Of a DNA stretch of 64,000 nucleotides, positions 44,737-53,624 are shown piece by piece (the first letter of the stretch is position 1; every line of letters starts with the position of its first letter). Source of the DNA: CAZCVI01 sp964502145. Lineage in GTDB: Bacteria; Acidobacteriota; Aminicenantia; UBA2199. The translations under genes and the position numbers were made by a program. The notes below the pieces were generated by a model that worked only from the letters and a program-made list of their open reading frames with translations, was not told the DNA's origin and ran no database searches. Where the stretch lies: the NCBI GenBank assembly GCA_964502145.1, contig CAZCVI010000002.1, positions 62,001 to 126,000 on the forward strand, in the 5' to 3' direction.

Positions 44737-45333
44737 TCAGTTTAAACTGGCCTGATGTTCTTTTATAAGTTTAACCAGCACCTTAAATTCTGTGGTATCC
44801 GCGCGTTTTAGCAAGTAGAACAGTAGTGTTTCCGTATTCAGAATATAAGCGCCCGCGTCTTTCATCAGTTCCAGGCCGTTTTTCCATTTTAATTGAGTAG
44901 AAGAGATCACCGCGTCGTTCAGAACAATGACGTGATAGTTGCGCTCCAGCAGGTCCAGCACCGTTTGCAGCACGCATATCTGGGTTTCCAGACCTGCTAC
45001 CACGATAAAGGGGCGCGAGTTTTTATCCAGGTTCTCCAGAAACGTATCGTCGCCGCAGCAGCTAAAGCTGATTTTGTCGGTCATGGGAGCATCGCCCCAG
45101 GCAGCCAGGATATCTTTTTCGGTTGCGCCCAGGCCTTTGACATAGTGTTCCGTGCCGATCATAGGCACCTTGAGGGTGTGGAACATCTTGACCAGCATCA
45201 GGATATTGGCTTTGGTCAGGTTGACCACCTTCTGTTTCAGGATAGGGAAGAATTTTTCTTGAAAATCGATCAAGACAAACAGGATGTTCTCCTGTGTGAT
45301 GTGTTTCCATTGGTTTGTTTTTTCATAAGTCAT
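44737..45333 (-). CDS. Isochorismatase-family cysteine hydrolase
   Basis: 198 residues. The catalytic triad of the family is visible as D23 (LIDFQEKF), K87 (MTDKISF) and C120 (ETQICVLQT). Relatives include N-carbamoylsarcosine amidase, ureidoacrylate hydrolase and nicotinamidase. First gene of the nine-gene operon, so it may cleave an amide or ureide whose carbamoyl group is then handled by FdrA-DUF1116. Substrate is inferred only. Confidence 0.88.
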   Translation of the reverse strand: MTYEKTNQWKHITQENILFVLIDFQEKFFPILKQKVVNLTKANILMLVKMFHTLKVPMIGTEHYVKGLGATEKDILAAWGDAPMTDKISFSCCGDDTFLENLDKNSRPFIVVAGLETQICVLQTVLDLLERNYHVIVLNDAVISSTQLKWKNGLELMKDAGAYILNTETLLFYLLKRADTTEFKVLVKLIKEHQASLN

Positions 45334-45409
45334 GGAGGCATTTTAACGGAAAAGAAAATTTTTTTCAATAGGAAACGGTGATTTATTTTTTAATAACCAA
45401 AAAAAGAGG

Positions 45410-45500
45410 GGCCCACGAATTTCACGAATTGTCGCGAATTAAACGACAAATAGCATCTTTTTTCGTGAAGATTCGTGTTAATTCGGGAAATTCGTGGGCC
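45410..45500. repeat. Long palindrome of 9-bp CACGAATTN units
   Basis: Left arm units CACGAATTT, CACGAATTG, TCGCGAATT (45414-45440); right arm ATTCGTGTT, AATTCGGGA, AATTCGTGG (45471-45497), bounded by GGCCCACGAA and TTCGTGGGCC. Similar CACGAATT/AATTCGTG palindromes are widespread intergenic elements in many bacteria. Lies upstream of the nine-gene catabolic operon. Confidence 0.85.
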
Positions 45501-45610
45501 AATTTTTTTCTTTTTTCTATTCATTGTTCCAATCATAATATTCGGTAATAGGTTTCGCAAGAAAGTAAGTAATTAAGGAAATGGGGGTGATGCAGTAGAA
45601 ATAAAAAATA

Positions 45611-45842
45611 ATCGCCAAGATTTTGGAATTCATCGGCGATGATTTTGAGATTCTCGGCGATGATTTGGAAATTCTCGCCTATGATTTTGGGAATTCTCGG
45701 CTATGATTTTGAAAATTCTCGGCTATGATTTGGAAATCATCGCCTATAATTGCTAAGATTATAGGCGGTAATTTCTCAAAAAAGGGGTGTTATTGGGAAA
45801 TTCTCGCCTATGATTTTAAGATTCTCGCCTATGATTTCTAAG
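45611..45842. repeat. Tandem array of 21-22-bp units (TCGNCNATGATTTTGNNATTC)
   Basis: About ten imperfect units such as TCGGCGATGATTTTGAGATTC and TCGCCTATGATTTTAAGATTC, with one inverted unit near 45760-45773 forming a small hairpin (ATCGCCTATAAT with ATTATAGGCGGT). Units abut with no spacers, so this is not a CRISPR array. No convincing gene spans it. Confidence 0.8.
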
Positions 45843-45845
45843 CTT

Positions 45846-46308
45846 TTTAAAAGGTAATTGGGAGAATTTGGGGTAGGGGAGAGTTATGGGCGTTTGTTAG
45901 GTGATTTTGGGCAGGTGATTTTTTTAATAGTAGTGTGCAGCCGTAGGGGAATATACCGCCTTTCCTTGCCGCGAAAGCGTTTATATGATTGGTTCCATCA
46001 CGATATATTATATCTTCACGGTTTCTTTTGAGGAAGTCTAAAACTGGAACGTGAGAGGTTAAAAGGATTGGGTGTATGAATTGCTTTTGCCATTGGCAAG
46101 TGACCCAGAGGACAATAAAGGTAATTAATCGTTCTAACATTTGTTATTCGTTGCTTCCTTAAGTATTATTTAACTGATTTTTCAGTCTCTATCTATATAT
46201 CACAGCCCCGTCTCGAAGTCAAGTTTTATTTTCATTATTTTCAAGTGGTTTATCGTGCTTGACGCAGAATTATTGCAATCTAAATTCCTGGTTATGTTTC
46301 GATTTAAA
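45846..46308. other. Gene-poor stretch in the repeat island
   Basis: A minus-strand open frame of 97 codons (45847-46140) exists but shows no recognisable domain and no good ribosome-binding site. I see nothing else I can support. Confidence 0.4.
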
Positions 46309-46376
46309 GTAGACGCGCCATCCTGGCGCATTATCTTATTCCCCCGCTTAATAAAGGGGTAAAATGGCGCGTCTAC
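46309..46376. repeat. Inverted copy pair of the GTAGACGCGCCAT repeat
   Basis: GTAGACGCGCCAT at 46309-46321 and ATGGCGCGTCTAC at 46364-46376 form a 13-bp inverted repeat around CCTGGCGCATTATC and an AAAGGGGT segment. Single copies of the same repeat occur at 51241, 54147 and 55139. Confidence 0.8.
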
Positions 46377-46511
46377 CTGAATCCACCGCCAAGTTTCTGA
46401 AAAAACTGGACTATCTGGACATACTGGACATTCTGGACGAACTGGACTGCACAAAACCTTTAATTTTTCAAGCTTGTCCAGTAAGTCCAGTATGTCCAGA
46501 TAGTCCAGCTT
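46377..46511. repeat. CTGGAC 9-bp inverted array with shared terminal sequence
   Basis: Begins with CTGAATCCACCGCCAAG, the same end as the MITE-like element at 18967. Five units CTGGACTAT, CTGGACATA, CTGGACATT, CTGGACGAA, CTGGACTGC (46406-46450), a spacer with AAAACCTTTAATTTTTCAAG, then four inverted units GTCCAGTAA, GTCCAGTAT, GTCCAGATA, GTCCAGCTT (46476-46511). Homologous to the element at 62792-62892. Confidence 0.85.
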
Positions 46512-46630
46512 GCCACGGTTATCCGTGGTAGTTATAAAAATGATGGTGAATCTAGGTCTACACCATGGCATTGGAGACAGACGGGAATGCCCTATTCTAT
46601 TGATATGTCCATTGTCGGATAATTTTATTG

Positions 46631-46657
46631 TTGACAGAAAAGATAAATAAGTATAAT
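46631..46657 (+). promoter_or_regulatory. Promoter of the RelBE-like toxin-antitoxin pair
   Basis: TTGACA at 46631-46636 and TATAAT at 46652-46657 with a 15-bp spacer, 23 bp before the antitoxin ATG. Both hexamers are consensus; the spacer is short. Confidence 0.65.
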
Positions 46658-46679
46658 ATTTAAGAATAGGAGTGAAATA

Positions 46680-46877
46680 ATGCAAACCTTAAACGCCAGT
46701 GAAGATCAATTAAGAGTGATAATAAGAGAAGAAATTGCCAATAGCCTTAAAAAGGAGTTCATGAAATTGCGATTATTGCTGATCCCCAATATATCCCGGA
46801 AAGAGCAAAAAGAAATAGAAGATTTATATGGAAAACCTTCCTTTGATGTAGCTGAGACTCTGGAATTAGATGTATAA
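46680..46877 (+). CDS. Small antitoxin-like protein
   Basis: 65 residues, AGGAG eight bases before the ATG. Helical and charged (SEDQLRVIIREEIANSLKKEF). It overlaps the downstream RelE-like toxin gene by 8 bp, the usual antitoxin-first order. No family name can be assigned from sequence alone. Confidence 0.65.
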   Translation: MQTLNASEDQLRVIIREEIANSLKKEFMKLRLLLIPNISRKEQKEIEDLYGKPSFDVAETLELDV

Positions 46878-47145
46878 CGTTATATTTAGTAAAAAGAGTA
46901 AATCCTTTCAGGACAAAAACCCTGGGTATAAATCAAAAATACTCGATCTTTTGAAGAAGTTTATTAGATTCGTTTTTGGGGAGCGAGAAAATATAGATGT
47001 AAAAAAGATGAAAGGCGAGTGGGATGGATTCTATAGGCTGAGGAGCGGGAAAATAAGAATTATATTATCAATTGATTTGGATAAAGAAGTGTTATATGTC
47101 GAGAGAATCGGCTTTAGGGGAGATGTATTCAAAGATAGGGAATAG
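46870..47145 (+). CDS. RelE/ParE-family toxin-like protein
   Basis: 91 residues with the RelE fold pattern: basic N-terminus (VIFSKKSKSFQDKNPGYKSKI), MKGEWDGFYRLRSGKIRIILSIDLDKEVLYVERIGFRGDVF at the end. Predicted ribosome-dependent mRNA endonuclease. It ends in TAG followed directly by TAA. Confidence 0.8.
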   Translation: MYNVIFSKKSKSFQDKNPGYKSKILDLLKKFIRFVFGERENIDVKKMKGEWDGFYRLRSGKIRIILSIDLDKEVLYVERIGFRGDVFKDRE

Positions 47146-47220
47146 TAAAAATGTGAAATAAGGGTTTTGGGGATGGCCTTGATGGCATTGGTGACAAGCG
47201 GGAATGCCATTACCTTTAAA

Positions 47221-50200
47221 CTATCCCTGTTCTACCAGCCGGATTTCTTCCCCGGTGAGTTTATAGAGTTGGTAGGTAAGAGCGTTCAGCGCCGTTTCGG
47301 CTGTGGCTATTTCACTGTCCAGGGTCTGGATGTCAGCATCAATCTGAACTACTTGCTTGGGAATAGTGGGGTTATTGGTTTTGCGGAGTTTGAGCAGTAG
47401 ATTTAGCAGTCTTTTGCCGTCGAATTTCTCCGTCACATTGGTTTGGCGAGTTTTTTGCCGCCATTGTGCTGCGATAAAAGAGGCTTCCTCTGAATTCAGG
47501 TAAATGCCGGTAATTACGGGCACACCATTGGCCAGAACTTTTAATTCGCCATACTCATTGACTACTGTCAGACGTGCGCCCTGACGTAACATCGGTGTGA
47601 TACGTTCTAAACGAATAGTCAAACGACGTTGTCGTTCACAAGTGACCCAGGCGGTTTGGTCCCGTCCGGTTAATTCGGCAGGTGATTCTTTTTTGAGGAT
47701 GGACAGGGGTTTTACATCGGACCAAATCCAACTCTCGTCGTGGATGTCGTCCTCGCATTGGTTGCTGGTTAGACGTTTGTCAATCATTTGCAGTAAATCC
47801 CGTCGCTGGGTGTGCAGTTCCTGGAGTTTTTTAGCCCGTATGGCTACTTCAGTCTTTTCTGTGTCGGTGACAATGGGAATAGGTAGCGGGGCAATGAATT
47901 GCTTGTTGGCGGACCGATAATCATTTTGAAAGGGCTTTGAAATTCTGCGCCATATAAAATTTGCAACAGGCGCATTCAATAAACCAGCCAGGAAAAAAAG
48001 ATCTGCTTTGTCGTTAACAAGAATACCATTAACATCTACATTATCCAGGTAGAAAGCACCATCAACGTCAACCGTAGTGAATAGGTGAATCACAAGACGT
48101 GGAACCATCAATTTAGCAATTTCCTGCTTATCAATGTTTTGGTTACGTCCAAAACGATACCATTGATCATCGTTGAATTTCCCACCTTCACGATTTCGTA
48201 AAACTTTTTCGTTACTTAGGAAATGCAACCACGCCTTCGGGAAACGGCTTTCCATCTCTTTAACGGTAAACAACCGAATTTTGCCGTTATTCAGTTCATA
48301 AGGAAAAAGTAGATATGTTGACGTGTCCGGCACCTGATAGCGTTTGGCTTCCGGTCCTGAAACCAGTGGATGCATTATGGCATCTTCAATTTCCACTTCA
48401 ACAGGTTCTTTTTTATTCAGAGGTTTGTGCAAATAACGGTTGGGGCCAATACGATCCAGATGATAAATGTAGTCGGCGCTGGTAATTAGGCCCTGAAAAA
48501 TTTGCTTCGTTAATCTGGCATCGTCAAGTCGAATGCAACTGCTGGAGAGTTTGGCATAAAGCGTTCGTTCCGCATTGGGCATCAATACCCAGCTATCCTC
48601 TTCCGGTAACTCTTGGTAAAGCGTCACATCATTTACCTTTTGCCAATCCACACCAGTAATTTCTTCTTTTCCTCCAGACGCAAAAACAAGGCGAATGCGA
48701 TCTTGTTCGCACCCAGAGAAAAACTGTAAGGCCGTATACGTGATTGCCTCATCGAAAACCTGGAAACTTTTGAAGTCCACCCAGCGGTCCAAGCGGCGTG
48801 TGCGTTTCAACTTCTGCCGCAGTCCAAGGCCATACTCGTTCACCATCCATACATTGGGGGCAATGTAACCCATCTTCCCTTGCGGGTTCAATAACTCAAT
48901 ACCCCGTTCAATAAAAGGAAGATACAGATCAAAATTTCCCGTTTGCGTACTTTCGTACATTGGTTTACCGCCCTCGCGTATCGCTTCCACCAAATAGGTA
49001 GCCACATCCTCTTGAATCTTGCGAAAGTGCTGGAGTTTGACATAGGGTGGGTTTCCAATAACACAATCAAAACCAGCATTCGCCCTCTGGAATACCTCGG
49101 GAAAAGCCGTATCCCAATCAAACGTATTAACACGCTCACGTTCCTCTTCACCAAATAAATCGCGGTTAATGGCCAATTGTCGGTAAAAGTTTGAACCAAT
49201 TAAACTATTGCCACACCGGATATTCTGGTCCAACGAAGTAAGCGGCTTGTCTGGTAAAGCCGTGTGTAACCACAGTGCCAGCCGCGTCAGTTCCACCGAT
49301 TCCGCATTGATGTCCGTGCCATACAAGTTCTTCGCCAACACATCGCGCATGGCTTCATGGGTATCAAAGAGTCCTTTGGCTCCTGATATCCGCATCAATT
49401 CATTGGCAATCCATTGCCGTTGCTCGTATAGATACTTGAATGCCTGGATTAGAAAGGCCCCAGAACCGCAGGCTGGGTCCACTACCTTTAAATTATCCAG
49501 TTGGACCTCGTATAATTTTAAAGTGTCTTTGTATTGGCCCACAACCTTTGATTTGCGGGGTTCGGTTTGGTATAACGCAATTTGTTCATCCGTCACCGCA
49601 GCGAATTTAGCGAATCCCAGTTCCTGGCGGATTTCTGTCAATCGTGCGCCCACCGTTTCCTGCACAATGTAAAAAGTCACCCATTCCGGCGTGTAGTACA
49701 CGCCGTCACGCTTTCGTTTCGTCAGTTCTGTCAACGATTCGCGTCCATCCGCGTGGGCTTCCATTACCTCTAAGTCCGTGATACTTTGCTCGAAAATGCG
49801 CCCCATAGCCGTCAAAGTTAATGTTTTGCCATCCCCTTTCTCATTGGTCCCAAAGTTGTACTTGGCAGAGAAATAAAGCAAGGTTTTGGGGAACTGCAAC
49901 AAACGACCGGAACTCTGGCCCTGGTTCTGTTCGCAAAAAATACAATTGGGTAGATGCAAGGCATCCATCTCGGTATCCTCGGCAAAAAGCCCACCGTTAA
50001 ATTTGTTGATTCGTTCAGAACCAAAAGGCGTTCCATCGCGCATACTAGTAAACAAACGCTTGACAGCGGTCCAAGCATCTTGAGCTTCATCATTATAGAA
50101 CTTACTACCCGCCAGTTCAATCAACAAGTCGCGCAGGACATTCAACGGAAAGTTCAACTGGCCCCCCATGTCCTCGCAAAAAAGAATAAACAAACAACGG

Positions 50201-51069
50201 TCCAATAAACGCTGGGTGAACTTGACCAGATGTCGCAGTCGACCTTCCTTCTCATATTGCGGATTGTATTTCCGCAACGATTGATAAATAGCCTCGCGAA
50301 ATGCGTGGTATTCCAGGTAAAATTCATTTTCCAAGACCTGTTCCTGGGTAATCTGTTCATCCAAGAGCCGGGCCAACTTGGATGGTCCACCAGTCGTGAG
50401 CAAGGACTGGGAATGAAAGCAATGGAAAAAAAGGAAACGTTGAAAAGCCGCTTCCTCAGTGTCGTCTAACAAAGCAATGGCAAGATCACCTTTTGACGGT
50501 TTAATCACGAAACGTTGGTACTGGGCTTTATTGCCATACATGTAGAGTCGGAACTCATTCATATCCGTAACCAATGCCCAGGTGGGCAGGATGCTGGAAA
50601 TTAGACCGGTTCGTGCTTCCCGTAAATAATCCAGGCATTGATCTACAGGGGAGCGGTCGTTGGGGCGGTTGATTTGGGGTTTGTCAAGGCCGGAGTGGTC
50701 GTCTTTGAACTCACTCAGCACTTGGGGGATGTCTTCCATGTTTTTTTGCCCGAAGTAACCCAGGGCGATATCCGCTTTGCCAGTGCCGCCTTTTTGACCC
50801 GCGCCTTTGATGGAATATTGGGGAAAGAGAGTGTAGCCCTGGTCTTTTGTACCCGCACCACTGGCACAATAATCCCAGGTTTGTTTGAAGAATAGGTCAA
50901 TGAAAGTGGCTTCAGCCGCAGTTTCTTTCTGCCAGTCCTTGGAAGCCCAGTGGGTCAGGCGTGTGAACAATGCATTGGCCGCTGGGGAGTTTTTAAATTC
51001 CTCGTATTCCCTGGCCCACACTGAACGAAGGTAGGCAGTACTGAACAATGGTTGGTGTTTCTCCGGCAT
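47221..51069 (-). CDS. Type IIG restriction-modification enzyme (Eco57I-like)
   Basis: 1282 residues from the ATG at 51069, seven bases after AGGAG; an earlier in-frame ATG lacks a site. An N-terminal PD-(D/E)XK endonuclease core is seen near 90-125 (GKADIALGYFGQ then VLSEFKD). An N6-adenine methyltransferase follows with motif I DPACGSGAFLIQAF near residue 530 and motif IV NPPYVKLQHF near 670. A C-terminal target-recognition region (KFNDDQWYRFGRNQN, LDNVDVNGILVND) is followed by helices. Cuts and methylates foreign or self DNA with one chain. The first about 120 codons and the upstream region are duplicated at 53650-54115. The gene ends in TAG. Confidence 0.9.
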   Translation of the reverse strand: MPEKHQPLFSTAYLRSVWAREYEEFKNSPAANALFTRLTHWASKDWQKETAAEATFIDLFFKQTWDYCASGAGTKDQGYTLFPQYSIKGAGQKGGTGKADIALGYFGQKNMEDIPQVLSEFKDDHSGLDKPQINRPNDRSPVDQCLDYLREARTGLISSILPTWALVTDMNEFRLYMYGNKAQYQRFVIKPSKGDLAIALLDDTEEAAFQRFLFFHCFHSQSLLTTGGPSKLARLLDEQITQEQVLENEFYLEYHAFREAIYQSLRKYNPQYEKEGRLRHLVKFTQRLLDRCLFILFCEDMGGQLNFPLNVLRDLLIELAGSKFYNDEAQDAWTAVKRLFTSMRDGTPFGSERINKFNGGLFAEDTEMDALHLPNCIFCEQNQGQSSGRLLQFPKTLLYFSAKYNFGTNEKGDGKTLTLTAMGRIFEQSITDLEVMEAHADGRESLTELTKRKRDGVYYTPEWVTFYIVQETVGARLTEIRQELGFAKFAAVTDEQIALYQTEPRKSKVVGQYKDTLKLYEVQLDNLKVVDPACGSGAFLIQAFKYLYEQRQWIANELMRISGAKGLFDTHEAMRDVLAKNLYGTDINAESVELTRLALWLHTALPDKPLTSLDQNIRCGNSLIGSNFYRQLAINRDLFGEEERERVNTFDWDTAFPEVFQRANAGFDCVIGNPPYVKLQHFRKIQEDVATYLVEAIREGGKPMYESTQTGNFDLYLPFIERGIELLNPQGKMGYIAPNVWMVNEYGLGLRQKLKRTRRLDRWVDFKSFQVFDEAITYTALQFFSGCEQDRIRLVFASGGKEEITGVDWQKVNDVTLYQELPEEDSWVLMPNAERTLYAKLSSSCIRLDDARLTKQIFQGLITSADYIYHLDRIGPNRYLHKPLNKKEPVEVEIEDAIMHPLVSGPEAKRYQVPDTSTYLLFPYELNNGKIRLFTVKEMESRFPKAWLHFLSNEKVLRNREGGKFNDDQWYRFGRNQNIDKQEIAKLMVPRLVIHLFTTVDVDGAFYLDNVDVNGILVNDKADLFFLAGLLNAPVANFIWRRISKPFQNDYRSANKQFIAPLPIPIVTDTEKTEVAIRAKKLQELHTQRRDLLQMIDKRLTSNQCEDDIHDESWIWSDVKPLSILKKESPAELTGRDQTAWVTCERQRRLTIRLERITPMLRQGARLTVVNEYGELKVLANGVPVITGIYLNSEEASFIAAQWRQKTRQTNVTEKFDGKRLLNLLLKLRKTNNPTIPKQVVQIDADIQTLDSEIATAETALNALTYQLYKLTGEEIRLVEQG

Positions 51070-51240
51070 AACAAACTCCTGCGTTTTCATTAACAAAAGT
51101 GAGGTATTTCTGCCAATCTTTGGCATCTACAGATCGGATTATTCCTTGTACTTAAAAGTGAATTATAGGCAGTTTCTGAAAGAAAGTCAAGTCCAATAGC
51201 ACAATTCAGGCGGCATCTTGCCCCAGTATTTTAATCCGCC

Positions 51241-51271
51241 GCTTATTAATGCGCCAGGATGGCGCGTCTAC
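51241..51271. repeat. GCGCCAGGATGGCGC dispersed repeat, overlapping a gene end
   Basis: GCTTATTAATGCGCCAGGATGGCGCGTCTAC-type copy (31 bp). On the minus strand it codes the last residues RRAILAH and the TAA stop of the AlbA_2 ATPase gene. Other copies: 46309-46376, 54147-54177, 55139-55169. Confidence 0.85.
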
Positions 51272-52787
51272 TATTTTGTCCTTTTTGCGTGAGGCGGTAT
51301 TTCTGTTTGCTGCTCCGGGGTTTATCGGGGATAGTCATTTCAATTAATCCCGCTTCAATCATCGGCATTAATATTTGGTTCCTGAATTTCGTGCGATTTA
51401 CCCTGCCATTGAAACCCATCAGCTCTGAAATCCCTTGTTCAGCAATAATCTTGTTTAATATCAATGCTTGTTCTGGACTTAGTCCCAACTTGGTCCCAAC
51501 TTGGTCCCGACTTGGTCCCTTATCACCATCCAATCCATCTTCACATTGTTTTAATTCTGTTTTACTGAGTTCTTTTGAGAGTGTTAACTCAAAAGCCTTT
51601 TCAGCTCTTTGATTAATCATTTGCGGCGGTACATTGCCCAGTTGACACCAATTTCGAAAGATTGCTCTAATTCCTGTACCCGCTTGATCACTCAGACCAA
51701 TCCGTCTAAATGCAGCAACTATGCTTGGATTGCGGACTTCTTTAGCTCCAGGTTCTAAAAGTTGATCGATAGTTCCAAATGCATCGCCGGGATTCCAAAA
51801 GCGGGTGCGATCACGGAATATCTGAATCTGCGCATGGCGTCCCATATCGCCGTAATCTTGATGGATAAGCAGGTTGATAGCCGCCTCGCGAAAACTAATG
51901 TAATCAGATGGTTCATCATGACGACGGAGAGTGGCTGCATTGATTTCAAATGGTCGGTCCGCATGCTTCATGTAACGTTCCACAACCGCCAGCCAAGCTT
52001 GGATTATGTTTTCCTCTACCACGATACGATCCGCCCAGCGACGATCTGAGTTCCAGTCCTCGAATCGTTCATGAATGACCTGCAAATCAACTACCGGGCG
52101 TGGCAACCATCGCCTAACGTAACACCCTTTCCCAAAAAGTAAAAGCGCCGCCCGCGTCACCGCAATTTTACCCTCTGTCTCAACGAAGAATCCCCATTCC
52201 ATTAGAAACTCAATATCATCTAACATTTGATGTCGCCCAGGTTCTCGTTCATTGAATATCCGGCGATACCAAGCCAATGAGCGTTCATCGTAAAATGTTT
52301 TTGGATCAAGGTCTTTAAGCACTTCACTATCAAATGGCAATGTAGCGGCATCCCGTAAAAACCGCTCAAGTTCTCTGGCCGTGCAATGTTGGTCTGCACC
52401 ACCCCGGCGAATGTAAGATTGACGTGGATTGCCTTTGAGATAGACTGGCTTTTCTGAACGGGGGAGTTCTGGGATGAAGAAGGCTAAAACTACTTTGCCA
52501 TCGATTTTGTGAATAGTGCCCCGGGCGTCAATGGCGCGGTTGATCTTAGCACCAGCACGTAAGCAACTTAAAAAATCGTTCTGAACTTTATCAACGGCTT
52601 CCACACCAGAAACCACAAACTGATCCTTTTCTTGTGTGATACCAAAGATCAACCATCCACCCGCTGTATTCGCAAAAGCGGATACGGTGCTATAAGCATC
52701 TTCGGGAACACCCCGTTGAGCTCGTTTGAACTCAATATCGTCCCCCTCATAGCCTTTGAGCCGTTCAATCAGTTCGCTTTTTGTCAT
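51246..52787 (-). CDS. Schlafen-like AlbA_2 / HATPase protein
   Basis: 513 residues from the ATG at 52787, with GGAG eight bases upstream; an earlier TTG is less likely. Residues 5-140 form an AlbA_2 (divergent AAA_4/Schlafen) domain: GDDIEFKRAQRGVPEDAYST, FANTAGGWLIFGI, SYIRRGG. A HATPase_c_4-type region follows (FREAAINLLIHQDYG), then a winged-helix C-terminus (RNQILMPMIEAGLIEMT). Such genes are common next to restriction systems and probably act as regulators or nucleic-acid-binding defence proteins. The last seven residues come from a dispersed repeat. Confidence 0.82.
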   Translation of the reverse strand: MTKSELIERLKGYEGDDIEFKRAQRGVPEDAYSTVSAFANTAGGWLIFGITQEKDQFVVSGVEAVDKVQNDFLSCLRAGAKINRAIDARGTIHKIDGKVVLAFFIPELPRSEKPVYLKGNPRQSYIRRGGADQHCTARELERFLRDAATLPFDSEVLKDLDPKTFYDERSLAWYRRIFNEREPGRHQMLDDIEFLMEWGFFVETEGKIAVTRAALLLFGKGCYVRRWLPRPVVDLQVIHERFEDWNSDRRWADRIVVEENIIQAWLAVVERYMKHADRPFEINAATLRRHDEPSDYISFREAAINLLIHQDYGDMGRHAQIQIFRDRTRFWNPGDAFGTIDQLLEPGAKEVRNPSIVAAFRRIGLSDQAGTGIRAIFRNWCQLGNVPPQMINQRAEKAFELTLSKELSKTELKQCEDGLDGDKGPSRDQVGTKLGLSPEQALILNKIIAEQGISELMGFNGRVNRTKFRNQILMPMIEAGLIEMTIPDKPRSSKQKYRLTQKGQNSRRAILAH

Positions 52788-53013
52788 CGCTCTTACTCCA
52801 AACAATCCTAATTTTGCCGTAAAACATGCTCTCGCTGAGCAGCTCCAGATATTCCTCGAACCAATGGAAACTTAATAAACAGAGGGGTTAATCCCACCGA
52901 AATTCATTGGAGCAAAGTTTAGGTATAACAGAAATGGCCTTATTTGTCAACAGGTTAGAGATGCATTCAGCAATTCAAGGCAATTGAATGGAGTGGGATG
53001 AAACGTGTTTTTT

Positions 53014-53059
53014 TCCTGGGACCGCGGGCGTCCCCCCCCGCAACGTGGCATTATGCCAC
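53014..53059. repeat. GC-rich dispersed repeat, copy 1
   Basis: TCCTGGGACCGCGGGCGTCC followed by CCCCCCGC and a small hairpin GTGGCATTATGCCAC. The first part is present inverted at 55063-55090. It sits just after the HhH-like gene. Confidence 0.7.
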
Positions 53060-53072
53060 GCATCCCTTCCGT

Positions 53073-53594
53073 CTAAATTTCTATATTCTTATCCTTATCA
53101 AGTAAATATAGTTGCTCATCAACTTTGCATAAACAAATATTATGTTCATCTGCTATTTCTTTGATTCTTTTTGCATATTCAATATACAACTCAACTGAAT
53201 ACTGATCAGATCTAATTGTTATACCATAAAGAACCCGGTATGCCCTGACATCAATAATAGGAAAAATATCTGGACGAATAAATTTTAAAATAGCACTTGC
53301 AACAGGTATTCCAACACCTATACAAGCGAAAAGCCTGGTAATTAAACCTTTTTCTGAATCAATAGTAACACCTTTTTTTTGAGCCAAGTCGGACAATGAT
53401 TGAATTACGTCAGGTGAAATGTCCAAAATTCTATTACATTTCCAATCCCTAATTTCGCGAATATCGTCTTCACTAATTTTTGGGTTATTATTTAATTTCA
53501 GATGGAGCTTATCCCGTTCCTTCACATTGTAATCGTATTTTAGTGTTAGAGTATCTGCTTTTGAATATTGATACACTGGAGTAGTAGTTCTCAT
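53073..53594 (-). CDS. HhH-DNA-glycosylase-like protein
   Basis: 173 residues, GAGG eight bases before the ATG. The central segment GVGIPVASAILKFIRPDIFPIIDVRAYRVLYG resembles the helix-hairpin-helix and following Asp of endonuclease III/Ogg-type proteins (GxGxxxASAxL then P-x-D-x-R-A). The iron-sulfur cluster of EndoIII is absent and the protein is short. It starts 31 bp after a truncated copy of the restriction gene on the same strand. Possible base-excision or modified-base sensing partner of a restriction system; call is tentative. Confidence 0.5.
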   Translation of the reverse strand: MRTTTPVYQYSKADTLTLKYDYNVKERDKLHLKLNNNPKISEDDIREIRDWKCNRILDISPDVIQSLSDLAQKKGVTIDSEKGLITRLFACIGVGIPVASAILKFIRPDIFPIIDVRAYRVLYGITIRSDQYSVELYIEYAKRIKEIADEHNICLCKVDEQLYLLDKDKNIEI

Positions 53595-53624
53595 TTTAGT
53601 TACCTCTCTTTTTATTTTCTATTT

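Noticed and set aside
45611..45842. CRISPR array
   Set aside because: The 21-22-bp units abut without unique spacers, vary in sequence, and no cas gene is near.
45847..46140. A 97-codon minus-strand gene
   Set aside because: No ribosome-binding site, no recognisable domain, and it lies in repeat-derived DNA.
46200..46685. A minus-strand ORF of 161 codons with an LDxLDx repeat
   Set aside because: The repeat is produced by the CTGGAC 9-bp array and its inverted arm; the frame covers two intergenic repeat elements.
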